Positions 17,751-26,974 are shown, counted from the first letter of the stretch. The stretch: 64,000 nt of DNA from Pilimelia anulata (GCF_014647895.1 NZ_BMQB01000009.1:176052-240051), one strand, 5' to 3'. Numbers and translations: made by a program. The notes: generated by a model from the sequence alone, not told the origin.

Positions 17751-18069
17751 TCGCCGCCGCGAGCGCGTATCGCCGCAGCGAATGCCGCACATCGTCCACC
17801 GGGGGCCGACCCCCGATCGCCAGCGACTGCGTCGCACCCACGCCGGTACGGGTGTCCACCCGGGCCCGTACCGGCCCCGGCACCATCCCATCGACGGGAC
17901 CGGCCCGCTGTAGCCACCGCAGCCGCGCCGCCGCGTCGGCTGTCCTCGAGGCTCGACCTTCCGCACTCCGCCCCGCCGAACCGACCCTGTTCGCGCGCGA
18001 CCGGGCGCGCAGATCCCGGCGCGCCGCGGTCCTGCCGTACCGAGGTCGGCGGGGCCCGGGGTGCCGGGA

Positions 18070-19392
18070 ATGGGTGGCGGCGGGCGGAACAGGTCAGGTC
18101 CCTTGAACAAGCCCACCCGAGACACCGCCGGCGACGGGCCGGTCGACCCCACCGCCGAGGTCCGGCACCGCCGGCCGCTGAGCCTGCAGGATGCGGTGGA
18201 CGGACTGGCCGCCCGCCTGGACCGGCCGACGATGATCGAGGACCACCAGCACCGCGTCGTGGTGCACAGCGCCCACGACGGCAACATCGACGGGGTACGG
18301 CGGCTGTCGATCCTGCACCGCCGGACCGACCCCGGGGTGCGGGATCACCTCCAACGGTTCGGGATCGCCCGGGCCCCCGGCGCCATCCGGATCCCCGCCT
18401 CCGCCGAGCTGCGCATGTGGCCCCGGCTGTGCGTGCCGGTCCGGCACCGCGGGGTGCTGCTCGGGTACGTCTGGTTCCTGGACCGCGACGGCACCCTGAC
18501 CGACGCGGAGGTGGCCGCCGCCGAGCGGGCGTGCGGCGAGCTGACGCTGGAGATGTTCCGCGAGCTGTGGACCAACGACACCGCCGGCTACCGGGTCGCC
18601 GGCTGGGTCCGCGACCTGCTCTCCGACAACCGCGCCGCGCGCGTGACCGCCGCCGCGGCCCTCCTCGACGACGGCTACTTCGTCGACGGAGTGCCGGTCG
18701 TCGCGCTGATCGGGCAGCCGGTCGGCGCGCGGGCCCGGCCGGCCGAGCTGCAGGTGCTGCTGGAGGAGGCCCTGGCCGCCACCGCCCGGTCCGGCGGCCC
18801 GCGCGGCACCCTGCACCTCGCCCACCGGGACCGGGCCGTCCTCATCGCCGCCCAGTGCGCCGGGTACCCGTCGATCGGGGACCTGGCGGCCGGGCTGTGC
18901 GTCGAGATCACCAGGACGGCGCAGTACGCCGGGGCGGCCGACGGCGTACTGATCGGGGTCGGCGGGCCCGTCGACGCGCTGTGCGACGCGCTGACCTCGC
19001 ACCGGCAGGCCCGGCTGGCGCTGCGCGTGGCCGCCGTCCAGCCGAACCTCGGACCGCTCGCGCAGTGGTCCGACCTCGGTGCCTACCGGGCCCTGGCCAC
19101 GGTGGTGCCGGCGGGGCGCGCCGCCGTCAGCGTGCACCCGGGGCTCGAGCGGGTGTTCACCGAGCCGGCGCACGGGTCGCTGCTGGAGACCCTGGAGACG
19201 TACCTCGACCTGGCCGGCAACGCCGACGCGGCGGCCAAGCGCCTGCACCTGCACCGGACCTCGCTCTACCACCGGCTCCACCGGATCGAGCAGCTCGTCG
19301 GTACCGACCTCAAGGACGGCTCCGAGCGGCTCTGCCTGCACCTGGCGCTGAAGGTGGGCCGGCTGTCCGGCACGTACCGCCCCGGCCGCTGA
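18070..19392 (+). CDS. PucR/CdaR-type transcriptional regulator
   Basis: The roughly 440-residue protein ends in the C-terminal helix-turn-helix of the PucR/CdaR family: LLETLETYLDLAGNADAAAKRLHLHRTSLYHRLHRIEQLVG, with the conserved N.. AA..L..HR.TL.YRL.RI pattern. An N-terminal ligand-sensing region with a GAF-like RLCVPVRHRGVLLGYVWFLD segment (about residues 115-150) precedes a GGDEF-like middle. Such proteins control local metabolic genes in response to a small molecule. Start is uncertain: GTG 18061, ATG 18070 and TTG 18103 are all in frame. It converges with the M14 peptidase genes across a shared terminator. Confidence 0.8.
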   Translation: MGGGGRNRSGPLNKPTRDTAGDGPVDPTAEVRHRRPLSLQDAVDGLAARLDRPTMIEDHQHRVVVHSAHDGNIDGVRRLSILHRRTDPGVRDHLQRFGIARAPGAIRIPASAELRMWPRLCVPVRHRGVLLGYVWFLDRDGTLTDAEVAAAERACGELTLEMFRELWTNDTAGYRVAGWVRDLLSDNRAARVTAAAALLDDGYFVDGVPVVALIGQPVGARARPAELQVLLEEALAATARSGGPRGTLHLAHRDRAVLIAAQCAGYPSIGDLAAGLCVEITRTAQYAGAADGVLIGVGGPVDALCDALTSHRQARLALRVAAVQPNLGPLAQWSDLGAYRALATVVPAGRAAVSVHPGLERVFTEPAHGSLLETLETYLDLAGNADAAAKRLHLHRTSLYHRLHRIEQLVGTDLKDGSERLCLHLALKVGRLSGTYRPGR

Positions 19393-19399
19393 CCGGCGG

Positions 19400-19438
19400 C
19401 CGCTGCCCCGCGCGGCCACCCGGCGCGCGGGGCAGCGG
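19400..19438. terminator. Bidirectional terminator
   Basis: A 14-bp perfect stem (19400-19413 and 19425-19438) with an 11-base loop fills the 49-bp gap between two converging stop codons (19392 and 19442). Confidence 0.8.
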
Positions 19439-19441
19439 AGC

Positions 19442-20741
19442 CTACTTGCAGTACTCGGCGTCCTTGCCGATCGCCCGGTACGGGCAGTCGGCGAGTTCGC
19501 CCAGGATCAGGGCGGCCTCCCGGTTGCGCTTGGTCTGCGGCTCGATGTGGGAGTCGGCCGGGTAGAAGCCGCCCGAGCCGCCCCACAACTCGAACGTGTA
19601 GCCGAAGATCTTGTGCTCGCCCCACAGCCAGTCGAGGAGGGTGCCGTCGTGGATGTACAGCCCGGACGCCTGCATCGGCTTATAGTTGTTGGTCGCGGCC
19701 ATCTTCTTGCCGATGGTGGAGAGGGCCCTGTTGTCGTCGGCGGTCATGCCGGGGTCGACGGTCCTCGACGTGTACGCGTACGGCCAGAGGATCTGCTCGC
19801 CGTGCGAGTGGAGGTCCAGGTCGACCGTGATCTGCTGCTTGCCGTTGATCTTCCGGCTGTTCACGAAGTCGCGGATCCGCTGCGTCTCCGGGGCCGAGAA
19901 GGCGGCGGCGCCGCGGTAGGTGTCCGAGCCGGTGTTGCCGGAGGAGCCGTTGCAGCAGCCCCACTTGTGGCTGTAGTTGCGGTTCAGGTCGGTGCCGGGC
20001 TGGCCGCCGGAGTTGGGCTGCCGGTTCTTCCGCCACATCGCCAGCTTGCTGCCGGAGATGTCGAACTCGCTGCCGTCCGGGTTCAGCGACGGCACGACCC
20101 AGATCTCCCGCTCGTTGACGAGCTTCGTCACCCGCTCGTCCTTGCCGTACTCGTCGATGAACATGTGCAGCAGGTACAGCGCCATCTCGACCGTGAGGTG
20201 CTCGCGGGCGTGGTGGTGCGAGGTGATCAGGTACTCGGGCTCGGCCGTCGGTGGCAACGTTGTCCGAGATCTTGATCAGGGGCAGGTCCCGGCCCTCGTA
20301 CGACTTGCCGATGCTCAGCTTCCGGGCGATCTCCGGCCTGCCCGCGACCAGCTTGTTGATGTTCTCGGTCATCTCGGCGTAGTCGTGGTACTTCTGCATG
20401 TTCGCCGGGAAGCCGGGCCGGACGGCGTCCGGCCCCTCCTCGACCGGCGGGGCGTCGAGCACGGCGGTGAAGCCGAGCCGGCGGATGGCGGCCACCTCGT
20501 CCGGTGTGGCCGAGACGTGGATCCGGCCGTGCTCGACGTGGTCAACGGCGGCGCCCGTCGCGGCGACGGCGTTGCCGTCGTGCCACGTGCGCGCGCCGGA
20601 CACGACGTACTGCCGGGCGGTGGCGGCGGCCGGCGCGGATCCGGCCCGGACAGGCGCGACGGCCACGAGGGCGGCGCCGAGCGAGAGGACGAGCGTCAGC
20701 GCCAGGGCGCCGCGCGGACGGGTGGGGTGGGGCAGTCTCAT
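19442..20741 (-). pseudogene. M14 zinc carboxypeptidase with a single-base frameshift
   Basis: The N-terminal part is in one frame: signal peptide MRLPHPTRPRGALALTLVL, then a propeptide-like region up to LIKISDNVATDG. The catalytic part is in another: AEPEYLITSHHHAREHLTVEM, NPDG, LNRNY, DLHSHGEQILWPY and the catalytic Glu in TFELWGG. The total length is 3n+1, and removing one G near 20243-20249 (minus strand GACGGCCGAG to GACGCCGAG) restores one 432-residue reading frame DAEPEYLI. Every active-site residue is intact. It has a perfect AAGGAGGT site and its start overlaps the stop of the upstream peptidase (ATGA). A sequencing error or a recent inactivation are both possible. Confidence 0.8.
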
Positions 20742-22228
20742 CGGAAACCTCCTTGGGTGGGGGCGGCCATGCCGCTGCCGGCGTCGCCGGGGCGCGCCCT
20801 GCCGCCGGGCGGGGCCGGTGCCGCCCCGCGGGACGACCCCGGATGCCCCGGCGGGAGCCGGTCGAACCCCCGCGCCCGGCAGGCGGGCAGCTCCACCGCG
20901 ACCTCCTGGCCGCGCCGGACCAGGACCTGCACCGTCTCGACCACCGGACCGCCCGGTCGGGCGCAGGTCAGCGTCCACTTCTCGTCCAGCAGCGTGCCGC
21001 CGGACGCGCGGGTCGACGGGTTGACCTCCCAGGCGAAGCTGCCGGTCGGGCCGACGGTCAGCGCCGACTCCAGGTGGGTCGGGATCGGCTTGCCGGCGCC
21101 CGTGGCGAGGTCGAAGTCCTTGGTGATCCGCAGGACCGCCCCGGGCACGGCCCGGCCGGTGAGGACGGCGTGCCCCCCGCGGTCGGCCGCGGCCTCCCCG
21201 GCGACCAGGTACATCGAGCGCAGCCCGCGCCGGCCGCCCGCGCCGACGTACTGCTCGACGACGCCGGTCGGGAACGGCGGGTGGAAGCTGTTCTTCCCGA
21301 TCTCGACGGTGAAGCCGAAGCCGCCGGTGGCGTAGTACGACCACCGCTCGGTCATCCCGCCGACGTTCATGCCGGCGCCCGCGGAGTACCCGTTCTCCGC
21401 GGCCAGCTTGTCCGCCAGCCCCCGGTACGCGGTCGCCTCCGGGTTGACCGGGTGCAGCACGACGGAGCCCTGGGTGTGGTTGCTGATCAGTACCGCGACC
21501 TGCCGGGACAGCACCAGGTCGCGGACGTTCCGGCTCTCCGGCTCGGAGAACGGGGCCGCGCCCGGGTACGTGTCCGAGGTGGCGGAGCCGCCGCCGGTCC
21601 AGGCCGCGCCGTAGTTGCGGTTGAGGTCCACGCCGTAGTTGCGGTTGCCCGACTCGGCGCACGCGCCCGGCGCGGGCGTCCGGCCGTCCCTGAGCCGGCA
21701 GTTGCGGCGCTTCATCTCGAACGCCATCTCCCGGGAGATCCTGAATCCGTCCGGGTTGACGAGCGGTACGACGACGACCCGGACCCGGTCCAGCAGGGCG
21801 GTGATCCGCGGGTCGGTGCCGTCGTTGCGGAGCAGGTCGAAGGCGAACTCGATGGTCACCTCCGACGACGGCCACTCGCGGGCGTGGTGCACCCCGGTCA
21901 TCAGGAGGACCGGCTTGTGGTCGCTGGCCGCGACGTCCCGGGAGATCTCCATGGCGTGCACCGGCCGGCCCTCCAGCGAGGGGTGGGCCAGCGTGAAGCG
22001 GCGGGTCTTCGTCGGATGGTCGGCGGCCAGCCGGGCCAGGTCCGCGTCGTAGTCGGCGAACGTGCGGTAGGCGGTCCGGCCGCTCGGGAGTTCGGCGGCC
22101 GCCGCGGGCGCCCGCGGCGGTGTGGGTTCGGCGGCCCCCGCGGGAGCGCCCGGGGCGAGCAGAGTGGGGACGAGGACGGCGACGGCCGCGCGGCGAAGCG
22201 CGCGCCGGCGGGGATGCACTGCGGTCAT
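20738..22228 (-). CDS. Secreted M14 zinc carboxypeptidase
   Basis: The 496-residue protein has a signal peptide (RRALRRAAVAVLVPTLLAPGAPAGA) and a carboxypeptidase-A fold: zinc ligands in GVHHAREWPSSE, the substrate region LVNPDGF, GVDLNRNYGAAW, a further histidine in ISNHTQGSVVLHP and the catalytic Glu in FTVEIGKNSFHPPFP. A C-terminal beta-rich extension of about 130 residues (GHAVLTGRAVPGAVLRITKDF) looks like an Ig-like or carboxypeptidase regulatory domain. It probably trims peptides outside the cell. It is the first gene of a two-gene operon with the frameshifted paralogue. Confidence 0.88.
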   Translation of the reverse strand: MTAVHPRRRALRRAAVAVLVPTLLAPGAPAGAAEPTPPRAPAAAAELPSGRTAYRTFADYDADLARLAADHPTKTRRFTLAHPSLEGRPVHAMEISRDVAASDHKPVLLMTGVHHAREWPSSEVTIEFAFDLLRNDGTDPRITALLDRVRVVVVPLVNPDGFRISREMAFEMKRRNCRLRDGRTPAPGACAESGNRNYGVDLNRNYGAAWTGGGSATSDTYPGAAPFSEPESRNVRDLVLSRQVAVLISNHTQGSVVLHPVNPEATAYRGLADKLAAENGYSAGAGMNVGGMTERWSYYATGGFGFTVEIGKNSFHPPFPTGVVEQYVGAGGRRGLRSMYLVAGEAAADRGGHAVLTGRAVPGAVLRITKDFDLATGAGKPIPTHLESALTVGPTGSFAWEVNPSTRASGGTLLDEKWTLTCARPGGPVVETVQVLVRRGQEVAVELPACRARGFDRLPPGHPGSSRGAAPAPPGGRARPGDAGSGMAAPTQGGFR

Positions 22229-22562
22229 GACTTCCTGCCTCGATACGGCATCGGGTCGACTGGACTCGGCTTCGGCGGGTGGACTGCCGAAACGAGTCAG
22301 GGCGTATTACCGGCGCACCCCGGGCGCATCGTATAGACATTGACGGATGCAAAGCAAGCAATCGGCCACCGGTACAGCCCGGCTCCGGCATCCCCGTCGA
22401 TCACACATCGGACGCCACGTTCCGGCACACCGACCAACTCGGCGGCGACGCCTTTCTACACTTGTCGAAAGCTGCTTGTGACGCGCCGGTAACGCTTCCC
22501 CGGGTCGCCGTCATGCGGCATCCTTGGCGCATTCTGTATCGGCTTCTGTCAATACTTGCCGG
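22229..22562. other. Intergenic upstream region, no gene
   Basis: This is the probable promoter region of the minus-strand peptidase operon. No ORF or repeat is supported. Confidence 0.4.
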
Positions 22563-22662
22563 GTGCCGTACGTGCGGATCGGCACCGCGTGCATCAACAC
22601 CCCGGAGGAGGTCGACAAGGCCGTCGCCGCCGTCCGCGGTGCACAGCGGCGCGGTCCGGCCG
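22563..22662 (+). pseudogene. C-terminal remnant of a class V aminotransferase
   Basis: The stretch VPYVRIGTACINTPEEVDKAVAAVRG matches the C-terminal end of class V aminotransferases/cysteine desulfurase-like enzymes, where the pattern is vRi...yNT.eEvD.aV.Avr. No upstream catalytic part is present, so it would be a relic about 30 residues long. A chance match cannot be excluded. Confidence 0.35.
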
Positions 22663-22766
22663 AGACGCCGACGAACTCACCCGTCCGCTACCGGGTCACG
22701 CCCGGCCCCGCCGGACCGACTACGACCCGCACACTTCCCGAAAGTCGCGCTGCCGGGGATTCGGCG

Positions 22767-23459
22767 TCACGGGTGCCGGCCCCCGGCGCCGTCGGGGAAG
22801 GTGACCAGCGTTGCGTCGAAGGCCGCGAGGACGGCGCGGATGGGCAGGAAGCACATCTCGCCCCCGGCGCCGCTGGCGGTGGCGATCCCCGCCGCGCGCA
22901 GCGACTTGCGGGCCTCGTCCCGCAGCGCCACCGGACCGCCCTTGTCGCCGGGCACCAGTGCCGGGCCGCCGCAGTAGTGGCGCTGGCCGCCGATGGTCTG
23001 CACGCTGGTGATGGTGCCGGTGGTGAGCTTGCTCGCCCGGCTGCTGCGCAGGTAGGTGGCGCCCCGCAGTTCGCTCTCCTCGGCGACGCCGCTGATCGGG
23101 CCGCCCATGTTCCAGACCCCGGACCCGTGCGGGCGGTACTCGGTACGGAAGATGGCGGCGTCCATCGCGTCGCCGCCGCCGCGGGTCAGGGCGCTCGCGG
23201 TGATGACGCCGTAGCGGAACTTGTTCGGTGCGTGGAACACGGGAGCGCCGACCGCGCCGCAGGTGCCGGCGGTCAGCATCATCCGGTCCCGCTCCCCCGG
23301 CACCGAGACGAAGAAGCCGGTGGCGCACGGGGTGTCGGCCCTGCCGGCGTACATCTGTTCGCCCGCCTGGAGGTAGAACCCGGCCTGTGCGGCGCCGGGA
23401 GCGGCGAGGACAGCGGTGGCGACGGCGAGTGTGGTGGCGAAGAGTGCGTGGGTGCGCAT
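22767..23459 (-). CDS. Secreted trypsin-like (S1) protein with lost catalytic residues
   Basis: The 230-residue product has a signal peptide ending in APGAAQA and an S1-like core. The segment CATGFFVSV..MMLTAGTCG corresponds to the His loop (normally TAGHC), DAMDAAIFR to the Asp strand, and CGGPALVPGDKGGPVAL to the Ser loop (normally GDSGGP). Thus His is replaced by Thr and Ser by Lys, while Asp and the framing cysteines remain. It cannot be a normal serine protease; a binding or decoy role is possible. GGAG lies about 8 bases before ATG. It is divergent from the 23761 operon. Confidence 0.7.
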   Translation of the reverse strand: MRTHALFATTLAVATAVLAAPGAAQAGFYLQAGEQMYAGRADTPCATGFFVSVPGERDRMMLTAGTCGAVGAPVFHAPNKFRYGVITASALTRGGGDAMDAAIFRTEYRPHGSGVWNMGGPISGVAEESELRGATYLRSSRASKLTTGTITSVQTIGGQRHYCGGPALVPGDKGGPVALRDEARKSLRAAGIATASGAGGEMCFLPIRAVLAAFDATLVTFPDGAGGRHP

Positions 23460-23760
23460 GACGATGCTCCGTTCGTCCCCCGACGCCGACGCCCGTCGGC
23501 GATCGGCCATTGAGGCCGATGGATCGATCGTACGGGTTGTCCGGCTCGATGGACTGTCCCGCAGGTGGAACGCCCGCGGGGCACCCGGTCGCCGCTCCCG
23601 CAGCAGACCGGCAGCGGGGCCCGGTAAGCCGCGGCGGCGCTGTCGGTGGCATACATCACGGCCGCTATCGGATACCCGACAGATGGCCAGACCAATCGAC
23701 CCGGCTCGACGACCCTGGTTGCCACGCCACTGTGCACCACCAACGGGGAGGACGCGGTAG

Positions 23761-24474
23761 ATGGCATCGCGCACGTATGCGGTGATCGCTCCGGACGGGG
23801 CATCACTCACCTTCGAGTTCGGCGGTGCACCACGGGACGAGCCGACCAACGTCTCCCAGCTCCGCCTCGGCGGGGGGAACCTGAGTCGCGCGTACGTGAT
23901 CGGCAAACGCGGCCGGCACGAGGGGGTACTGAAGTACAGCCTGCGCAGCGGCACCAACGTCGACCGGATCAAGGTCTACGGAAAGGACGTGGTCATCGCG
24001 CAGGGCGAGGGCACCGCCGCGGCCACCTTCCGCGGCGACTACCACGACCTGACCACGATGTTCTCCGGTCCGCGGCCGCCGACCAGCCGGATCAGCGAGA
24101 TCTTCAACGGGCTGCGGATCGAGGATTCGCCCAACGGCATGAGGGTCGACGTCAAGGGCAGCCGGATGATCGACTCGCTGGGCTGGGTGTCGGTGATGAT
24201 GGTGCCGCACCACGGCGCGGTCCATGCCTCGAACCCGGCCCGGGCGACGGCCCTGCTGCCGCCGCACGCCGGGCAGCGCACCCGGCACGGCGAGATCTGG
24301 CGCACCCCGCTGGCCGACCGCAGCCGGCACACCCGGCCGCGCGACTTCTCCTACCTGGTCGGGTCGTCGTCCGGGCTGGCCGAGGTGTTCCTCGACCCGT
24401 TCGGCTCCGCCGTGTCGGACGCCGATCTGCTGGACTGGCTCGACCACATCAAGATCAGCATTTCGGGATTCTGA
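23761..24474 (+). CDS. Conserved hypothetical, first gene of a redox/secretion operon
   Basis: The 237-residue protein has no signal peptide and no recognised motif (MASRTYAVIAPDGASLTFEF...). A repeat of charged beta-strand-like segments and HHGAVHASNPARATAL in the middle suggest a soluble cytoplasmic protein. Its stop overlaps the start of the thioredoxin-like gene by one base (TGATG), and the next three genes follow within a few bases, so it belongs to the same operon. Function unknown. Confidence 0.65.
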   Translation: MASRTYAVIAPDGASLTFEFGGAPRDEPTNVSQLRLGGGNLSRAYVIGKRGRHEGVLKYSLRSGTNVDRIKVYGKDVVIAQGEGTAAATFRGDYHDLTTMFSGPRPPTSRISEIFNGLRIEDSPNGMRVDVKGSRMIDSLGWVSVMMVPHHGAVHASNPARATALLPPHAGQRTRHGEIWRTPLADRSRHTRPRDFSYLVGSSSGLAEVFLDPFGSAVSDADLLDWLDHIKISISGF

Positions 24475-24992
24475 TGTCGCCGGTGACCGCGCTCTGGATC
24501 GTCACCTGGGTGGCGATCGTGCTGCTGTTCCTGGCCGTCGGGGCAGTCGCCCGCGAGCTCCGCCTGCTGCGGGAGCGACTGGATACCGCCGCGTCGGCGT
24601 CCGACGGCTATGTGGCGCACCCGCCGGCCATCACCCTCGACCCCGCCGTCGTCCCCGCCGGTGGCGTCGTGATCGCCGCCGATGTCGACTGCCCGCTCTG
24701 CGCGGTCGTGGCTGACCTGGCCGTGCGTCGGGTCCGGGCCGGCGCGACGCCGCCCGCCCTGCTCACCCACCAGTCCCCGGACGAGTGGCCGGCGGAGGTG
24801 GTCCGGGCGTTGCGGTTGGTGCGCTCGGACACCCAGTGGCGCGAGGTGGCGCACCTGACGCCGCCCGCCGTGATGCGGGTGGCCGGGGACGGCCGGGTCA
24901 CCGAGCTGGTGCTGCCATCGACCGAAGCCGCCGCGCGGGAGGTACTGGGCCGCTGGCTCGTCCCCGCCGGCCACGACGTGAAAGCGAGCTGA
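24474..24992 (+). CDS. Membrane-anchored thioredoxin-like protein with CPLC motif (MauD-like)
   Basis: The 172-residue protein has one N-terminal helix (TALWIVTWVAIVLLFLAVGAVA) followed by a small domain. That domain carries VDCPLCAVVADLAV near residue 78, a CxxC redox site at the start of a helix as in thioredoxin-fold proteins, and a later PAVMRV segment similar to the cis-Pro loop. This resembles the MauD/TlpA type of extracytoplasmic disulfide oxidoreductase. The next gene encodes an exported protein with six cysteines, a likely substrate. Confidence 0.6.
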   Translation: MSPVTALWIVTWVAIVLLFLAVGAVARELRLLRERLDTAASASDGYVAHPPAITLDPAVVPAGGVVIAADVDCPLCAVVADLAVRRVRAGATPPALLTHQSPDEWPAEVVRALRLVRSDTQWREVAHLTPPAVMRVAGDGRVTELVLPSTEAAAREVLGRWLVPAGHDVKAS

Positions 24993-24995
24993 CCG

Positions 24996-25547
24996 ATGAC
25001 TCTTTCCCTGGCCGACATGCCGTCCGCGGCACCCGCGACGGACGCCGCGGCGGCGCCGCCGACCTCGGTCCGACCGGGCAGCCAGCGCGCCAGCCGGCGG
25101 ATGCTGCTGCGGGGGGTGACCCTCGGCGCGGTCACCATCGGGGCGGCGGTGGCCTCCCTCAGCGACCGCCTGACCAGCCCCGCCCTGGCCCGCCCGCGCG
25201 CCGACGAGGTGGGTCCCGGCGGGATCGTCGGACACCTGTCCTGTCCGGCGGACTGGGGTGGCACCCAGCCGGAGCCCGACGAACCGGACCAGACGGCAGC
25301 CTGCACCGGCAACAAGGTCGGCGCCAAGTACTGCGACAAGAACGGGTGGCACAAGACCGACGCGGGCCGGGCCCCGGACGGCACGCCGGTTCGCTACTGG
25401 CCGGTCCAGTACATGTGCGTCAACAAGAACGCCTGGCGGTGGAAGGTCGGCGACGCCTGGTACCGCTGCTCCGACGGCTGGTACCAGGTCGCGAACTCGA
25501 CCACCGACCCTTTCGGCGAGTTCACCCTGTGCCAGGCCCGGCTCTGA
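24996..25547 (+). CDS. Tat-exported cysteine-rich protein
   Basis: This is a 183-residue protein. A long N terminus with ASRRMLLRGVTLGAVTIGAAVASL (twin-arginine signal) precedes a mature domain of about 120 residues. The domain has six cysteines (LSCPAD, AACTGN, KYCDKN, YMCVNK, YRCSDG, TLCQAR), enough for three disulfides, and many aromatic residues (WYRCSDGWYQV). Position and export route recall the small subunit of methylamine dehydrogenase, but the cysteine number and spacing do not match. I therefore do not assign that function. It is probably matured by the CPLC protein encoded just upstream. Confidence 0.6.
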   Translation: MTLSLADMPSAAPATDAAAAPPTSVRPGSQRASRRMLLRGVTLGAVTIGAAVASLSDRLTSPALARPRADEVGPGGIVGHLSCPADWGGTQPEPDEPDQTAACTGNKVGAKYCDKNGWHKTDAGRAPDGTPVRYWPVQYMCVNKNAWRWKVGDAWYRCSDGWYQVANSTTDPFGEFTLCQARL

Positions 25548-25549
25548 CG

Positions 25550-25738
25550 ATGCGCGCCCACCCGGCTCTCCGTCCGATCCAGCGGGTATGGCACCCGGTC
25601 ACGATCGGCGCGCTCGTCGCGGCCGGCGCCGCGGTGGCGGGCGGCTTCGCCGCGCTGTCCACCGGATCCAACGGCCGGGCGGCGGCGTGGTGCTCCGCCG
25701 CGGTCGTGGCGGGCTTCGCCACCAGCGGCTCGACTTGA
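25550..25738 (+). CDS. Small membrane protein
   Basis: A 62-residue ORF starts 2 bp after the previous stop. It has two hydrophobic segments (VTIGALVAAGAAVAGGFAAL and AAAWCSAAVVAGFATSG) separated by a short hydrophilic turn. No family is recognised. Tight spacing within the operon favours a real gene. Confidence 0.5.
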   Translation: MRAHPALRPIQRVWHPVTIGALVAAGAAVAGGFAALSTGSNGRAAAWCSAAVVAGFATSGST

Positions 25739-25786
25739 TCGAAGAACTCAGCCGGGGTGCTGAGCTCGTCGGTCCGACGAGGCACG

Positions 25787-26311
25787 ATGATGGCGGCGTT
25801 CGGTGCGGGCCTGGTGGTCGGCGGACTCCTGGCCGCGGCGTTCTTCCTGGTCGTGGGGTCGCTCCTGCGGCCCCTCCTGCCCGACTGGGCCCGGCTGACC
25901 CTGGTGGGGCTGTTCCTCGTCTTCATCGCCCTGCGTGAGTACGGCCGGTTCAGCGCCGTGCGGATGCCGGAGAACCGCCGCCTGGTTCCGGTGACGGTGT
26001 TCCGGCTCGGCCGGCTGCTGGGTCCGTTCCAGTTCGGCCTGGAGATGGGCACCGGTGCCCGGACGTACCTACCCAGCGGGCTGCCGTACGTCATGGCGGT
26101 GGCGGTGGCGTTCTTCGCCTCACCGCTGCTGACCGTGCTGGCCGGCGTGGGCTTCGGCATCGGTCGGTCCATCATGACCGTCGCCAGCGTCTCGTACGGC
26201 GACGACAGCGCCTGGGACGACGAATGGGACATCCACCAACGCCTGCTGGTCACGTTCATGGTCGCGGCGTTCGCCGCCGCCCTGGGCACCGGCCTGACCG
26301 GTGGTTTCTGA
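25787..26311 (+). CDS. Polytopic membrane protein of unknown function
   Basis: The 174-residue protein has four to five hydrophobic helices (AAFGAGLVVGGLLAAAFFLVV, LTLVGLFLVFIAL, YVMAVAVAFFASPLLTVLAGVGFGIG, LLVTFMVAAFAAALGTGL). A central hydrophilic part contains ENRRLVPVTVFRLGRLLGPFQFGLEMGTGARTYLPSG. Size and position suggest the membrane electron-donor partner (MauE/DsbD-like role) of the adjacent thioredoxin-like protein, but it lacks cysteines, so this is only a contextual guess. ATG 25787 follows a GAGG site; GTG 25757 is an alternative. Confidence 0.6.
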   Translation: MMAAFGAGLVVGGLLAAAFFLVVGSLLRPLLPDWARLTLVGLFLVFIALREYGRFSAVRMPENRRLVPVTVFRLGRLLGPFQFGLEMGTGARTYLPSGLPYVMAVAVAFFASPLLTVLAGVGFGIGRSIMTVASVSYGDDSAWDDEWDIHQRLLVTFMVAAFAAALGTGLTGGF

Positions 26312-26344
26312 GCACGGCTCGCACATCACACGAGGGGGATCACG

Positions 26345-26974
26345 ATGCGGTTCACGACGAGGCTACTCGCGGCGTTGACGGCGGCGGCCGTCCTGCCCGC
26401 CGCCGTCCTGCCGGCAGCGGCGGCAGCGGCGGCCCCACCACCGAAGGTGACGGTGGACCTGGTCAAGGCCAGCGGAACCGGGTGCGGCGGCCTGCCGGGC
26501 ACCCAGCAGCCCTCGGTCGGCAACCTCCCCGACGGCACCGGCATCTTCCTGCGCTACGCCGGGCTGGTGGCCAGCTACCCGGGGCCGGGCGATTGGCGGG
26601 ACCGGACCTGCTCGACCGTCCTGCGCTTCACCTATCCGCCGGGCATCACGATCGCCCTGCACCGCAGCCTGTTCGTCGGCTACGTCAAGGTCAAGGGGAC
26701 GGCGGACGCCACGTTCCTGGCCAACTTCCGGTTCGCCAACGGCACGCCGCAGGGCACCGCCCGTGCCGGGTTCAAGGACGCCACGGACAAGACGTGGAGC
26801 CTGCCGCACAGTACGTCGAACATCATCTTCGCGCCGTGCGAGGGCACCGTCGACGTCGTGGTCGACCAGACCGTGACCGTCTCCGGCAGCGGCAACGCCG
26901 AGGCGATCCTGTCGATGAACTACGCGGAGCACCGCGCGCAGACCGAGCTGTACCTGGAGACGCAGACCTGCTGA
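26345..26974 (+). CDS. DUF4360-like secreted protein (array copy 1)
   Basis: The 209-residue product has a signal peptide (LLAALTAAAVLPAAVLPAAAAAA). Its mature domain matches the DUF4360 layout: VKASGTGCGGL, DRTCSTVLRFTYPPGITIALHRSLFVGYVKVKGTADATF, APCEGTVDVVVDQTVTVSGSG and a terminal cysteine. In this family a first Gly-x-Gly-Cys, a cysteine before the hydrophobic YPPG strand, and two C-terminal cysteines are conserved. The function of the family is unknown; it is secreted, probably beta-rich. It is the first of five tandem copies. Confidence 0.75.
   Translation: MRFTTRLLAALTAAAVLPAAVLPAAAAAAAPPPKVTVDLVKASGTGCGGLPGTQQPSVGNLPDGTGIFLRYAGLVASYPGPGDWRDRTCSTVLRFTYPPGITIALHRSLFVGYVKVKGTADATFLANFRFANGTPQGTARAGFKDATDKTWSLPHSTSNIIFAPCEGTVDVVVDQTVTVSGSGNAEAILSMNYAEHRAQTELYLETQTC

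Noticed and set aside
24996..25547. Methylamine dehydrogenase light chain
   Set aside because: Only six cysteines with different spacing, no recognisable tryptophan-tryptophylquinone site pattern and no heavy-chain gene.
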